NCBI RefSeq assembly: GCF_009469615.1
Contig: NZ_SSXX01000002.1
Span: 207,501-271,500, forward strand
Source: Dechloromonas sp. H13
GTDB taxonomy: Bacteria > Pseudomonadota > Gammaproteobacteria > Burkholderiales > Rhodocyclaceae
DNA length: 64,000 bases
Direction of reading: 5' to 3'
This document shows positions 51,142 through 60,535 of this stretch, piece after piece. The position numbers and the translations under genes are program-made. The notes under the pieces are model-generated. The model did not search any database. It had not been told where the DNA came from and saw nothing but the letters and a program-made list of their open reading frames with translations. How positions within the stretch are numbered: the stretch's first letter is position 1; the number at the start of each line of letters is the position of its first letter.

Positions 51142-52500
51142 TCAGGCCCTGGTCGAGTGCCGGCGCAGCAGCACGGTGAGGATGGGCGGCGTCAGCAGGG
51201 TGGTCAGGATGACCATGATGACGATCACCGAGAACATCGCCTCGCTCATGACACCGAGCTTCTTGCCGACCATCGCGAAGATCAGGCCGACCTCGCCGCG
51301 CGGCACCATGCCCCAGCCGACCAGCCACGGGTTCATGCCCTTGCCGGCGGCGAAGCCGGCGGCCAGCTTGCCGATCACGGCCGCCACCGTGATGCCGAGC
51401 GCGACGGCGACGACCTTGGGGTCGGCGAGCGCGGTCAGGTCGACCTGCATGCCGGTCAGCACGAAGAACACCGGCACGAAGAAGTAGCCGATGGGTTCGA
51501 GCATGTGCTCGTGCTGGTGGCTGGTATGACGTTCGAGCACCTTTCTGATTTTTTGCTGTTTTTCGGTGTCGACCGCAACCGGCAGCAGCGCCTCGATATC
51601 CTGCACCAGCTTGGGCGTTTCGAATTCCTTGAGGAACACCGGTTCGAACAGCAGGCCGGCGGCGAAGGCGCCGATGATCGGCGCCAGCCCGACGGCGTGC
51701 GCCAGCCAGGCCATGAACAGGCCGACCACCAGGACCAGCGAGAACAGCATCGAGTGGCTTCGGTCCAGGTGCGATACCCAGTGCAGCAAGCGCGGCGCGA
51801 CGGCGCGGCCGATGGCGATCGAACCGCCGAGGAAGGCGACGGCCTTGGCGATGATCAGCAGTACGTCGACGACGCTCACCGTGCCGGCCTCGACCAGGCT
51901 GGAAACGACGGCGAGGATGACCAGGCCGAGGACGTCGTCGATCACCGCGGCGCCGAGGACGACCTGCGCTTCCGGCATCTTCAGCTTGCCGAGGTCACGG
52001 AAGACGCGGCCGGTGATGCCGACCGAGGTAGCGGCCAGCGTTGCGCCGAGGAACAGGTAGGCGTTGAATTCCATGCCCGGCAGTACCAGCGGGCCGGCGA
52101 CGAAGGCGCCGAGCACGAAGGGCACGGCGATGCCGACCGAGCCGACCAGCGAGGCGCGGGCGCCGACGCTGACGAGGTCGCCGAGCCGGGTTTCAAGACC
52201 GATCTGCAGGAGCAGGATGATGACCCCGAGCTCAGCCATGAACATGATGATCGGGTCGTTGGCGATGGTGTCGAAGTAATGGAAGCCGAGCAGGCCGAGG
52301 TTGCCGAGCATGACGCCGAGCAGCAGTTCGCCGAGGACGGCCGGAAAGCCGATCTTCTGGGCGAGCGGTGCGAAGAGACGGGCGGCGAGCAGGATGATGG
52401 TCAGCCACAGCAGGTTCTCGCCGACCACGTCGGAACCGGCGGCGAATACCGGCCAGGCGGCGGCGAGCAGGGCAAGCGGGAAGAGGCGGCGGAGTGTCAT
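51142..52500 (-). CDS. Cation:proton antiporter, CPA2 (Kef) type
   Basis: 452-residue membrane antiporter with about thirteen helices and an N-terminal signal-like helix (LFPLALLAAAWPVFA). The CPA2 core is recognisable by GELLLGVMLGNL, ATLAATSVGITGRVF and AAVIDDVLGLVILAVVSS, with the paired aspartates of the ion site. It lacks the C-terminal RCK domain of KefB/KefC. I chose the ATG at 52500; the frame opens to 52560. Expected to exchange K+ or Na+ for protons. Confidence 0.87.
   Translation of the reverse strand: MTLRRLFPLALLAAAWPVFAAGSDVVGENLLWLTIILLAARLFAPLAQKIGFPAVLGELLLGVMLGNLGLLGFHYFDTIANDPIIMFMAELGVIILLLQIGLETRLGDLVSVGARASLVGSVGIAVPFVLGAFVAGPLVLPGMEFNAYLFLGATLAATSVGITGRVFRDLGKLKMPEAQVVLGAAVIDDVLGLVILAVVSSLVEAGTVSVVDVLLIIAKAVAFLGGSIAIGRAVAPRLLHWVSHLDRSHSMLFSLVLVVGLFMAWLAHAVGLAPIIGAFAAGLLFEPVFLKEFETPKLVQDIEALLPVAVDTEKQQKIRKVLERHTSHQHEHMLEPIGYFFVPVFFVLTGMQVDLTALADPKVVAVALGITVAAVIGKLAAGFAAGKGMNPWLVGWGMVPRGEVGLIFAMVGKKLGVMSEAMFSVIVIMVILTTLLTPPILTVLLRRHSTRA
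51568..51580 (+). repeat. Dispersed motif copy with extended T-tract
   Basis: GTCGACCGCAACC preceded by ATTTTTTGCTGTTTTTCGGT, in the Kef-type antiporter gene, antisense. Confidence 0.65.
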
Positions 52501-52626
52501 GGGCTTGTATGTGGGAGCGAGGATGCGGCCCATCCTAATGGGGCGGCGATGAATCGACAAGCCGCGCCGGCCGATTCATGCGGCATGGCCCGGCCGGAAC
52601 GCAGGTCGTGTCCGGTGGTCGCCGGA

Positions 52627-53910
52627 TCAGTGCATCAACTGGTATTGCAGCACGTATATGCCGGCGCCGGCCAGGTAGCCGATCAGCGCCAGGCCGCTGA
52701 TCTTCTTCACGTACCAGAAGAAGTCGATCTTCTCGAGGCCCATCGCCGCGACGCCGGCCGCCGAGCCGATGACGAGGATGGAGCCGCCGGTGCCGGCGCA
52801 GTAGGCGAGGAATTCCCACAGGAAATGATCGGTCGGGTAGGTCGCCTGGTCGTACATGCCCATCGCGGCAGCGACCAGCGGCACGTTGTCGACGATGGCG
52901 CTGACCATGCCGATGATGAGGACGATCAGGTCGAGGCGGCCGATGTCGTGGTCGAGACGCTGGGCGAGCGCGGTCAGGATGTGGGTGTGTTCGAGGGTGG
53001 CGACGGCGAGCAGGATGCCGATGAAGAAGACCAGCGAACTCATGTCGATCTTCGACAGCGCGTGGGCCAGCGTCAGGTGGTTCTTGTACTCGGATTCCTT
53101 GTTGCGATGGATCAGGTCACCGACCAGCCAGACGATGCCGAGGCCGAAGAGGATGCCGAGGAAGGGCGGCAGGTGGGTGATGGTCTTGAACGCCGGTACC
53201 GCGATCAGGGTGCCGAGGCCGAGGAAGAACATCGTGTTGCGCTCGAATTCGGTGGTCTTCAGGCCGTGATCCATCTCGATGTGCTCGGGCGATTCGACCG
53301 GCCGGCCGCGCAGCACCCAGGCGGTGATGGCGAGCGGCACCAGCAGGCTGACGACCGCCGCCGGAAAGACCGAGGTGATGATGTTCATGGCGGTGATCTG
53401 ACCGCCGATCCAGAGCATGGTCGTCGTCACGTCGCCGATCGGCGACCACGCACCGCCGGCGTTGGCGGCGATGACGATGATGCCGGCGAAGAACAGGCGG
53501 TCGCCGCGGTTGGAGAGGAGCTTGCGCATCAGCGAGATCATGACGATGGTCGTCGTCAGGTTGTCGAGCAGGGCGCTGAGGAAGAAGGTGACGATGCCGA
53601 CCAGCCACATCAGCGTCGACAGCTGCTGCGTCTTGATTCGCTTGGTGATGACCTCGAAGCCGTTGTGTGCGTCGACCACCTCGACGATGGTCATCGCGCC
53701 CATCAGGAAGAAGGCGATCTGTGCGGTGGCCATCAGCGATTCGCCGAGCTGGTGCGAAATCAGTTCGTGGTCGGCGGTGGACAGCGCGTAGATGGTCCAT
53801 AACAGGCCGGCGCCGATCAGCGCGGAGGCCGACTTGTTGATCTTGAGCGGATGTTCGAGCGCGATCGCGGCGTAGGCGACGACGAAGACAACGACGAGGG
53901 CGGTCAGCAT
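52627..53910 (-). CDS. nhaD: Sodium:proton antiporter NhaD
   Basis: 427-residue ion-transporter-superfamily protein with about twelve helices. Characteristic segments are ALLDNLTTTIVMISLMRKLL, ANAGGAWSPIGDVTTTMLW and, in the second half, VDNVPLVAAAMGMY. Exports Na+ (or Li+) at alkaline pH in relatives. Sits between the Kef-type antiporter and the potassium channel, all on one strand, though gaps of about 90-125 bases suggest separate promoters. Confidence 0.92.
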   Translation of the reverse strand: MLTALVVVFVVAYAAIALEHPLKINKSASALIGAGLLWTIYALSTADHELISHQLGESLMATAQIAFFLMGAMTIVEVVDAHNGFEVITKRIKTQQLSTLMWLVGIVTFFLSALLDNLTTTIVMISLMRKLLSNRGDRLFFAGIIVIAANAGGAWSPIGDVTTTMLWIGGQITAMNIITSVFPAAVVSLLVPLAITAWVLRGRPVESPEHIEMDHGLKTTEFERNTMFFLGLGTLIAVPAFKTITHLPPFLGILFGLGIVWLVGDLIHRNKESEYKNHLTLAHALSKIDMSSLVFFIGILLAVATLEHTHILTALAQRLDHDIGRLDLIVLIIGMVSAIVDNVPLVAAAMGMYDQATYPTDHFLWEFLAYCAGTGGSILVIGSAAGVAAMGLEKIDFFWYVKKISGLALIGYLAGAGIYVLQYQLMH

Positions 53911-54001
53911 CTCGTAACCTCGTGACAGTTCGGGTGATTTCGAAGGGCGCCAATCCTAGCACGGCGACGCGCCCCGGCCGCCTGTGGAAAACCCTTACCG
54001 G

Positions 54002-55036
54002 TCAACCCAGCATCTCGATCAGCAGTGCCTCGATCTCCTGACGGCCGAGCGCGCTGGCCATGGCGATCAGCGTGAAACCCGGCTTGAGCAGGAACTCCTT
54101 GTCCGGGTTGAACTGCCAGTTGCCGTTGCGCTCGCGGGCGGCGAGCAGCACGTAGTTGGCGCTGCGCAGCTTGAGCGAGCCGATCGGTTTGGGGATGAAG
54201 GCGGCCGGGATCGGGATTTCCTCGATGCGCAGGTTCTTCTCCGACTTCAGCATTTCGTCGAGGAAGGACACGACGTGCGGGCGGATCATCGCCGAGGCGA
54301 TGCGCATGCCGCCGGTGAAGTCGGGCGAGACGATGGCGTCGGCGCCGGCCTTGCGCATCTTCTCGGTGTTGCGCGTTTCCTGGCAGCGGGCGACGACGCG
54401 GATGGTCGGCTTGAGCTGCCTGGCGGTGATGACGATCATCAGGTTGCGCGAATCGTCCTCGGTGATCGCGAAGATGCCCTTGGCCTCCTCGATGCCGGCT
54501 GCCCGCAGCATGTCGTCGTCGCTGGCGTCGCCGTGCAGGTAGAGCATGCCGGGGTTCTTGTCGCGAAATTCCTGGAGCCGCTCGCGCTCCTCGTCGATGG
54601 CCACGAAGTGGCGGTTGGTGGCCTCCAGTTCGTGCGCGATGTTGCGCCCGACGCGGCCGAAACCGCACAGGATGTAATGGCCCTTGAGCCTGTTGATTGC
54701 CTTTTCCATGCGTCGTCTCCGCAGGCTGCCGTTGAGGTCGGTTTCGAGAAGGGCGACGGTGACGATCGAGAACAGCATCGACAGGTTGCCGGCACCGAGG
54801 ATGCCGATGACCACCGTCAGGATGCGCGCGCCCTGGTTGCTCGACATGTCGATGATTTCGCCGAAGCCGATGGTGGCGACGGTGATGAAGGTCATGTAGA
54901 AGCAGTCGAACCACGAATACTTGCCCTCGGTCAGCAGCATGTAGCCGACCGTGCCGAAGATGTGGACGGCGACCAGGAAGCTGAGCGCCAGCCACAGCAG
55001 GCGGACGATGTAGCCGATCTGCGAGGTGTTGATCAC
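54002..55036 (-). CDS. Potassium channel with TrkA/RCK domain
   Basis: 344 residues: two membrane helices flank a pore with selectivity filter ATIGFGEI (a variant of TVGYG), then an RCK/TrkA-N Rossmann domain (ILCGFGRVGRNIAHEL) and a TrkA-C-like domain (RSANYVLLAARER). This is a ligand-gated K+ channel layout (MthK/KchA-like). It starts at a GTG whose bases overlap the DUF3124 stop, so the two proteins are made together. Confidence 0.9.
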   Translation of the reverse strand: MINTSQIGYIVRLLWLALSFLVAVHIFGTVGYMLLTEGKYSWFDCFYMTFITVATIGFGEIIDMSSNQGARILTVVIGILGAGNLSMLFSIVTVALLETDLNGSLRRRRMEKAINRLKGHYILCGFGRVGRNIAHELEATNRHFVAIDEERERLQEFRDKNPGMLYLHGDASDDDMLRAAGIEEAKGIFAITEDDSRNLMIVITARQLKPTIRVVARCQETRNTEKMRKAGADAIVSPDFTGGMRIASAMIRPHVVSFLDEMLKSEKNLRIEEIPIPAAFIPKPIGSLKLRSANYVLLAARERNGNWQFNPDKEFLLKPGFTLIAMASALGRQEIEALLIEMLG

Positions 55037-55551
55037 TTGGCGGGCGGGGGCGCGGGATCGTTGATCGGCACCGACTGGGTCATGAAGATGACCGCCTTGC
55101 CGCCGTCCATGTTGGCGTGCAGCGCCTCGACCAGCGGCGGGTTGATCGCCGCCTCGCTGTCCCACTTGATGATGAAGTTGGCGCCGGAGCCGCCGGAGGC
55201 GTCGTTGAGTTCGACGAACAGTTCGAGCGTGCCGTAGGGCGGGATGGCGACGGGCGTCGGCACGCGCTCGCCGAGCAGCTTGCCGTGGGTGTCGTAGTAG
55301 CGTGCGGAGAGGATGCGCAGCGGGCGCCGCCCGTCGGTGTTGCGGATGCTGACCAGCGCCGAGAGCAGCACCTGCGACGCCTTGCCGCTCTTGCCCAGGT
55401 TGCCGTAGAGCATGTGCGAATAGATCGGCAGGTAGACCGTCTGCCCGCTGCTCGGCGCGCGCACCTCCTGGGCGATGGTTGCGGTCGACCCCGCAAAAAG
55501 GCCAAAAATGGCTGCCCACAGGCAACTGCGGACCACTGCGGATCCTTTCAT
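55033..55551 (-). CDS. DUF3124 periplasmic protein
   Basis: 172 residues with a signal peptide (AAIFGLFAGSTATIAQ, cleavage near residue 28). The domain starts QTVYLPIYSHML and carries FIIKWDSEAAINPPLVEALH. DUF3124 has no known function; its coupling here to a K+ channel and PII-like genes suggests an accessory of ion transport (inference). A copy of the dispersed motif covers the signal-peptide codons. Confidence 0.85.
   Translation of the reverse strand: MKGSAVVRSCLWAAIFGLFAGSTATIAQEVRAPSSGQTVYLPIYSHMLYGNLGKSGKASQVLLSALVSIRNTDGRRPLRILSARYYDTHGKLLGERVPTPVAIPPYGTLELFVELNDASGGSGANFIIKWDSEAAINPPLVEALHANMDGGKAVIFMTQSVPINDPAPPPAK
55477..55490 (-). repeat. Dispersed motif copy with extended T-tract
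   Basis: Minus strand GGTCGACCGCAACC preceded by ATTTTTGGCCTTTTTGCGG, over the DUF3124 signal-peptide codons, in a different frame from the adaptor copy. Confidence 0.65.
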
Positions 55552-55571
55552 GGTCGCTCCCCTTGGTTTTT

Positions 55572-55922
55572 TTACCAGTCCGTCAAGTCTACCGGCATCA
55601 TGGGGTGTCCGCGCAAGACCCTTTCGACGAAAACCATGCCCGAACCCGGTTCGCCGATGCGCCCTTCGTGGAAGACGCGGGCGAATATGGCGTCGGCCTG
55701 CTCGGCCTCGGCCAGCACGATCAGCACGTCCTGCTCGCTGGTGAAGAGCTGGCCGGCGCGCAGGCGGCGGTTGCCGACGCCGCGCGCGTGGTGGTGCGAG
55801 ATCGACAGCACGCCGGGCGTTTCGGCCAGCGCTTCGAGCAGCTTCTGGCCCTGGCCGGCGGGCACGATGGCGGTGATCAGCTTCTTCTCGATCTCGCGGC
55901 CGATGCGGGCGAGGACGCTCAT
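55572..55922 (-). CDS. PII-like protein, short form
   Basis: 116 residues with the ferredoxin-like PII fold: strand ITAIVPAGQGQKLLEAL, a short T-loop region HHHARGVGNRR that lacks the uridylylatable Tyr51 of GlnB, and GRIGEPGSGMVFV. It is thus a PII-like rather than a true GlnB/GlnK protein. It follows the second PII-like gene by seven bases and precedes DUF3124 by 20. Confidence 0.8.
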   Translation of the reverse strand: MSVLARIGREIEKKLITAIVPAGQGQKLLEALAETPGVLSISHHHARGVGNRRLRAGQLFTSEQDVLIVLAEAEQADAIFARVFHEGRIGEPGSGMVFVERVLRGHPMMPVDLTDW

Positions 55923-55929
55923 CGCCGCG

Positions 55930-56310
55930 TCACCTGTCGCTGTCGACGTGCAGCCCGAAGCGGGCGGCGACTTCGTACGGGACGTGGGTGGCCATCTTTT
56001 CCAGTGGCGTCATCCACAGGATGCCCATGCCCGGCGTGTCGATCTTGGCGGTGACGAAGATGCGCTCGAAGATGCTGTCGGCCTGGTCGGAGGGAACGAC
56101 GATGTAGACCACCTCCTTTTCGGCGTTGATCGTCAGGCCGAGCAGGCCGAGGCGCTTCTGGCGCACGCCGGTGCCGTGCGCGTAGAAGATGGTGGCGCCC
56201 TGGGCGCCGGCCTCCTGGGCGACCTGGACGACCATGTCGGCGATGCCGCGCTGGACGATCGCGGTAATCAGCACGGCGTCGGTCAGGATGATCATTTCGC
56301 TCCGGCTCAT
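55930..56310 (-). CDS. PII-like protein, long form
   Basis: 126 residues, PII fold: LITAIVQRGIADMVV, loop AHGTGVRQKRLGLLG, the B-loop-like AKIDTPGMGILW, then an extra C-terminal helix. The canonical Tyr51 T-loop is absent. Its ATG overlaps the DUF1538 stop by four bases. PII-like proteins that lie beside membrane transporters usually sense nucleotides or second messengers and gate the transporter (family knowledge). Confidence 0.82.
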   Translation of the reverse strand: MSRSEMIILTDAVLITAIVQRGIADMVVQVAQEAGAQGATIFYAHGTGVRQKRLGLLGLTINAEKEVVYIVVPSDQADSIFERIFVTAKIDTPGMGILWMTPLEKMATHVPYEVAARFGLHVDSDR

Positions 56311-58022
56311 GGCTTTCTCCTTGCGGCGTCGCCGCGGTGCAGCGCGCGGTTGCGCCGTTCGATCCACAGGCCGGCGGCGAGCACGCTGACGATCGGACCC
56401 GCCGAACACATGGCGAGAATGCCGAAGCCTTCCGGCGCGCCGACCGCCTTGCCGAGCCCGATGCCGAGCGCTAGCAGAAGCGGCACGGTGACCGGGCCGG
56501 TAGTCACGCCGGCGCTGTCCCAGGCCAGGTTGACGAACTCCTCGCGCGAAAGCACGGTGAGCGCCAGGGCGATGCCGTAGGCGCCGATCAGCAGCCAGAC
56601 CAGCGGCAGGTCGAAGAGGATGCGGGCGACGCCGAGCGCGGCGCCGATGCCGACCCCGCAGGCGACCGCGTGCACCAGCAGGCGCTTCTTGAAGGCGCCG
56701 TCGCTCAGGTTTTCGACGGTCATGCCCATCGCGTTGAGCGCCGGCTCGGCGACGGTGGCGCCGTAGCCGATGCAGAAGGCGAACAGCAGCGTCATGCCCA
56801 GCCCCAGCAGGCGCGGGTAGAGCGGCGGCGCCCCGGTCTGGCGGTGCGGCGCGAAGGCCCACGGCACGTTGTTGCCGGCCTGATTGCCGAGCTCGACGAG
56901 GCCGGTGGTGAGGCCGAGGTTGAAGGCCATCATGCCGAGGACGGCGACACAGACGCCGTAGAGGAAGAGATCGGTGTGCTTGATCGGCGTCCGCAACAGG
57001 AAGCGCTGGACGACGAAGAGCAGCAGGATCAGCGGCAGGATGGCGCGCAGGGCGGCGAGCATCTCGGCGACCGGGCTTTCGCGATACCAGTCGGTGGGCG
57101 TTGCGGTGGCGTCGGCCAGCGGCGGCAGGCCCTCGCCGGCGTAATGGATGGCGGCGCCGAGGACGAAGATGACCGGCAGCAACGACGCCAGGGTGACGAT
57201 GCCGAACCCGGAAAGCGGGTTGTCGCCGCGCCCTGCCGAGGCGGCGACGCCGATGCCGACGGCGAGGACCAGCGGCACGGTGACCGGCCCGGTGGTGATG
57301 CCGCCGCAGTCCCAGGCGAGGCCGATCACCTGGTCGAGCCCGGGCCGGTTGGCGGCATACACGGTCAGGCCGAGGCAGAGCGGGACGATGACCAGGATCA
57401 GCGTCTTCATCTGCCAGCCGAACATCAGGCGCAGCAGGCCGAGCGTGACGGCGCAGCCGACCCCGCCGGCGACCGCCAGCACAAGCGATTCCGACCACGG
57501 GCCGAGCAGCGCCTTGAGCAGCCCGGCGCGCTCGGCCGAAATGGCGCCGGCGGCCGATTGCAGCGCGCTGATCGCCGGTTCGGCGAAGGTGGCGGCGGTG
57601 CCGAGCAGGGCGCCGAAGAGCAGGATGGTCGCGGTGCTCGAGCGTGCCGGCATCAGGAAGCCGATGTTCTCGGCGAAGGGCATCAGGCCCTGCTTGACGC
57701 CCTCCATGAAGAACATCAGGCCGAGCATGACGGCGCAGATGCCGAGGGCGATCGTTTCGGCCTCGGCCGGGGTGGTGCGCAGCGCCAGCGCCTGAAAGCC
57801 GATCAGCATCAGGGCCAGCGGAATGACCGCCCGCATCTGCTCGGTGAAGCGCACCGAAACGTAGGGCGTGACCAGGCGGTGGATGTCGATCAGGCGCAGG
57901 GCGGGCGTGCGCCGGGCCGGCAGTGCGCGTTCGGCGGCGATGACGTCGTTGTAGCTGACCTGCCGGTGGCGGCGGCGAATGGCGCCCAGATACTGGCCGT
58001 AGCGGATTTTCTTTTCGGACAT
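56307..58022 (-). CDS. DUF1538 membrane protein (two-repeat, putative transporter)
   Basis: 571 residues, about twelve to fourteen helices in two homologous halves. Each half has an AEPA motif (TFAEPAISAL near 145; TVAEPALNAM near 423), a LAWD-(x)3-ITTGPVTVP motif (residues 235-250 and 499-514) and a GFGI loop (271 and 532). Such inverted or tandem repeats around conserved breaks are typical of secondary transporters; substrate is unknown. I chose the ATG at 58022. Head of the PII-like/DUF3124/K+ channel operon. Confidence 0.85.
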   Translation of the reverse strand: MSEKKIRYGQYLGAIRRRHRQVSYNDVIAAERALPARRTPALRLIDIHRLVTPYVSVRFTEQMRAVIPLALMLIGFQALALRTTPAEAETIALGICAVMLGLMFFMEGVKQGLMPFAENIGFLMPARSSTATILLFGALLGTAATFAEPAISALQSAAGAISAERAGLLKALLGPWSESLVLAVAGGVGCAVTLGLLRLMFGWQMKTLILVIVPLCLGLTVYAANRPGLDQVIGLAWDCGGITTGPVTVPLVLAVGIGVAASAGRGDNPLSGFGIVTLASLLPVIFVLGAAIHYAGEGLPPLADATATPTDWYRESPVAEMLAALRAILPLILLLFVVQRFLLRTPIKHTDLFLYGVCVAVLGMMAFNLGLTTGLVELGNQAGNNVPWAFAPHRQTGAPPLYPRLLGLGMTLLFAFCIGYGATVAEPALNAMGMTVENLSDGAFKKRLLVHAVACGVGIGAALGVARILFDLPLVWLLIGAYGIALALTVLSREEFVNLAWDSAGVTTGPVTVPLLLALGIGLGKAVGAPEGFGILAMCSAGPIVSVLAAGLWIERRNRALHRGDAARRKP

Positions 58023-58098
58023 GGGAGTCTGACAGGTGGCTGACGACATTCTGCCACACCCCCGCATCGGCGGGCGGCGCGCTACCCGCCGATACCTC

Positions 58099-58720
58099 CT
58101 ACTGCTGCCCGTAGCCGGCGAATTTGTCGAGCACCGCGCGCATTTCCGCCGGCGTCAGCAGCACCGGCCGGCCGAGCTGGCAGGCGCGCCAGTATTGCTC
58201 GCACAGTTCCTCAAGTTCGATGGCCAGCGCCAGCGCCTCGCCGAGGTCGCGCCCGGCGACCAGCAGGCCGTGGTTGGCGAGCAGGCAGCCCTTGCGGCCT
58301 TCCATGGCGTGCATGGCTGCGGTCGACAGTTCCGGCGAGCCGAAAATGGCGTAGTCGGCACAGCGGATGGTGTCGCCGCCAAAACGGGCGATCATGTAGT
58401 GGAAGGGCGGAATGTCGCGGCGCAGGCAGGCGAGGCTGGCGGCGAACGGCGAATGGGCGTGCAGCACGGCACCGACTTCCGGCCGCGCGGCGTAGAGATC
58501 GCGGTGGAAGCGCCACTCCGACGACGGCTTGCGCCGGCCGTGGCGGGCGCCGTCCGGCGTCAGCAGCGGGATGTCGTCGGGCACCAGCGCGGCGTAGGCC
58601 ATGCCGGTCGGCGTGATGTAGAAATCCTGGCCGCTGCGCACGCTGACGTTACCTGCGGTGCCGCGGTTGAGGCCGCTGGCGCCCATCGCCAGGGCGGTGG
58701 CGATCAGTTGCTGGCGCGGA

Positions 58721-58728
<8 letters not shown>
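58099..58728 (-). CDS. Class II aldolase (fuculose-1-phosphate aldolase type)
   Basis: 209 residues with zinc ligands His90 and His92 (VLHAHS) and His153 (ANHGLL), and catalytic Glu71 in SSEWRFHRDLY. It overlaps mtnA by eight bases. In several bacteria the same pair forms the DHAP shunt, in which MtnA makes 5-methylthio- or 5-deoxyribulose-1-phosphate and this aldolase splits it into DHAP and an aldehyde (family knowledge). The context favours that role. Confidence 0.87.
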
Positions 58729-59809
<1,081 letters not shown>

Positions 59810-59812
59810 GGT

Positions 59813-60193
59813 TCAGGTGGGGGCGGTGTGGGTACGCAGCCAGGCGGCGTAACCCGTTTCGGTGATTTCACCGGCGGCGAGGGCGAGCATCGTCAAGGTG
59901 GCGTCTTTCTGCGAGGCGGTCAGCCGGTGGCCGTTCAGGCGGAGAAACATGCCGGCGCCGAGAAAGCCGGCCCGTTTGTTGCCATCAACAAACGGGTGAT
60001 TTTTCGCCAGGCCGAAGGCGTAGGCGGCGGCGCAGTCGAAGACGTCCGGGGTGCCATAGGCAGCCAGGTTGACCGAGCGGGACAGCGCGGAGTCGAGCAG
60101 ACCCTCGTCGCGGAGGCCTTGCGCGCCGCCATGCAACACCAGACTTTCGCCATGCAGAAGCAGAAGCGCGCGGCGGTCGATCCAGACGAACAT
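59813..60193 (-). CDS. doc: Doc-type toxin (Fic/Doc family)
   Basis: 126 residues with the Doc signature HPFVDGNKRAGF at 66-77 (HxFx[D/N]GNKR), which in Doc phosphorylates EF-Tu. N-terminal RDEGLLDSALSR is also typical. Normal length; nothing suggests decay. The ATG at 60193 lies one base after the antitoxin stop. The frame further upstream is in the antitoxin gene. Confidence 0.9.
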   Translation of the reverse strand: MFVWIDRRALLLLHGESLVLHGGAQGLRDEGLLDSALSRSVNLAAYGTPDVFDCAAAYAFGLAKNHPFVDGNKRAGFLGAGMFLRLNGHRLTASQKDATLTMLALAAGEITETGYAAWLRTHTAPT

Positions 60194-60194
60194 G

Positions 60195-60419
60195 CTATTT
60201 GGCGAGTTCGTGGAAGGTGTCGCGGTACTCGCGCATGAATTCGCGTCCGGCTTCAACCTGCCGGGCGACCTCCGGGTCGTAAGGCGTTAGCGAGAAGCCC
60301 TCGGGCGACTCGACCAGATAGACCGTGTCCCCCTTGTCGATGCGGAGCATGGCGAGCGCTTCCTTGGGCAGCACGACGCCAACCGAATTGCCGATCTGGG
60401 TCAGTTTGAGTGCGAACAT
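60195..60419 (-). CDS. AbrB/MazE-family antitoxin
   Basis: 74 residues: swapped-hairpin AbrB DNA-binding domain in residues 1-45 (LTQIGNSVGVVLPKEAL) and a toxin-binding tail (ARQVEAGREFMREYRDTFHELAK). It forms a non-canonical antitoxin for Doc, which is usually paired with Phd. Autoregulation is likely through the palindrome at 60434-60445. Confidence 0.9.
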   Translation of the reverse strand: MFALKLTQIGNSVGVVLPKEALAMLRIDKGDTVYLVESPEGFSLTPYDPEVARQVEAGREFMREYRDTFHELAK

Positions 60420-60433
60420 GGCGATCTCCGTGC

Positions 60434-60445
60434 TCGTTATAACGA
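60434..60445. promoter_or_regulatory. Candidate AbrB-Doc operator
   Basis: TCGTTATAACGA is a perfect 12-base palindrome, 15 bases upstream of the antitoxin ATG, in an otherwise AT-rich stretch. Its position suits autorepression by the AbrB-like protein. Confidence 0.6.
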
Positions 60446-60523
60446 ATGTAATACTACGCCGTTTTTCAGCTTGCGGTTGCCTGCCGGGCTGCCTTGGCGC
60501 ATGATTTTCACCTCTTTTTGACC

Positions 60524-60535
60524 GTCGACCGCAAC
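60524..60535 (+). repeat. Dispersed motif copy (5' leader of aminotransferase)
   Basis: GTCGACCGCAAC preceded by ATTTTCACCTCTTTTTGACC, ending at the base before the methionine aminotransferase ATG; non-coding. Confidence 0.65.

Noticed and set aside
50251-53802. A 1183-codon open frame on the + strand
   Set aside because: It is antisense to the MFS, Kef-type and NhaD genes, has low-complexity Arg/Asp/His/Gln-rich translation, and arises from strong G/C third-position bias on the other strand.
55117-56580. A 487-codon open frame on the + strand opposite the PII-like genes
   Set aside because: Low-complexity shadow; the minus-strand genes overlap neatly and show recognised folds.
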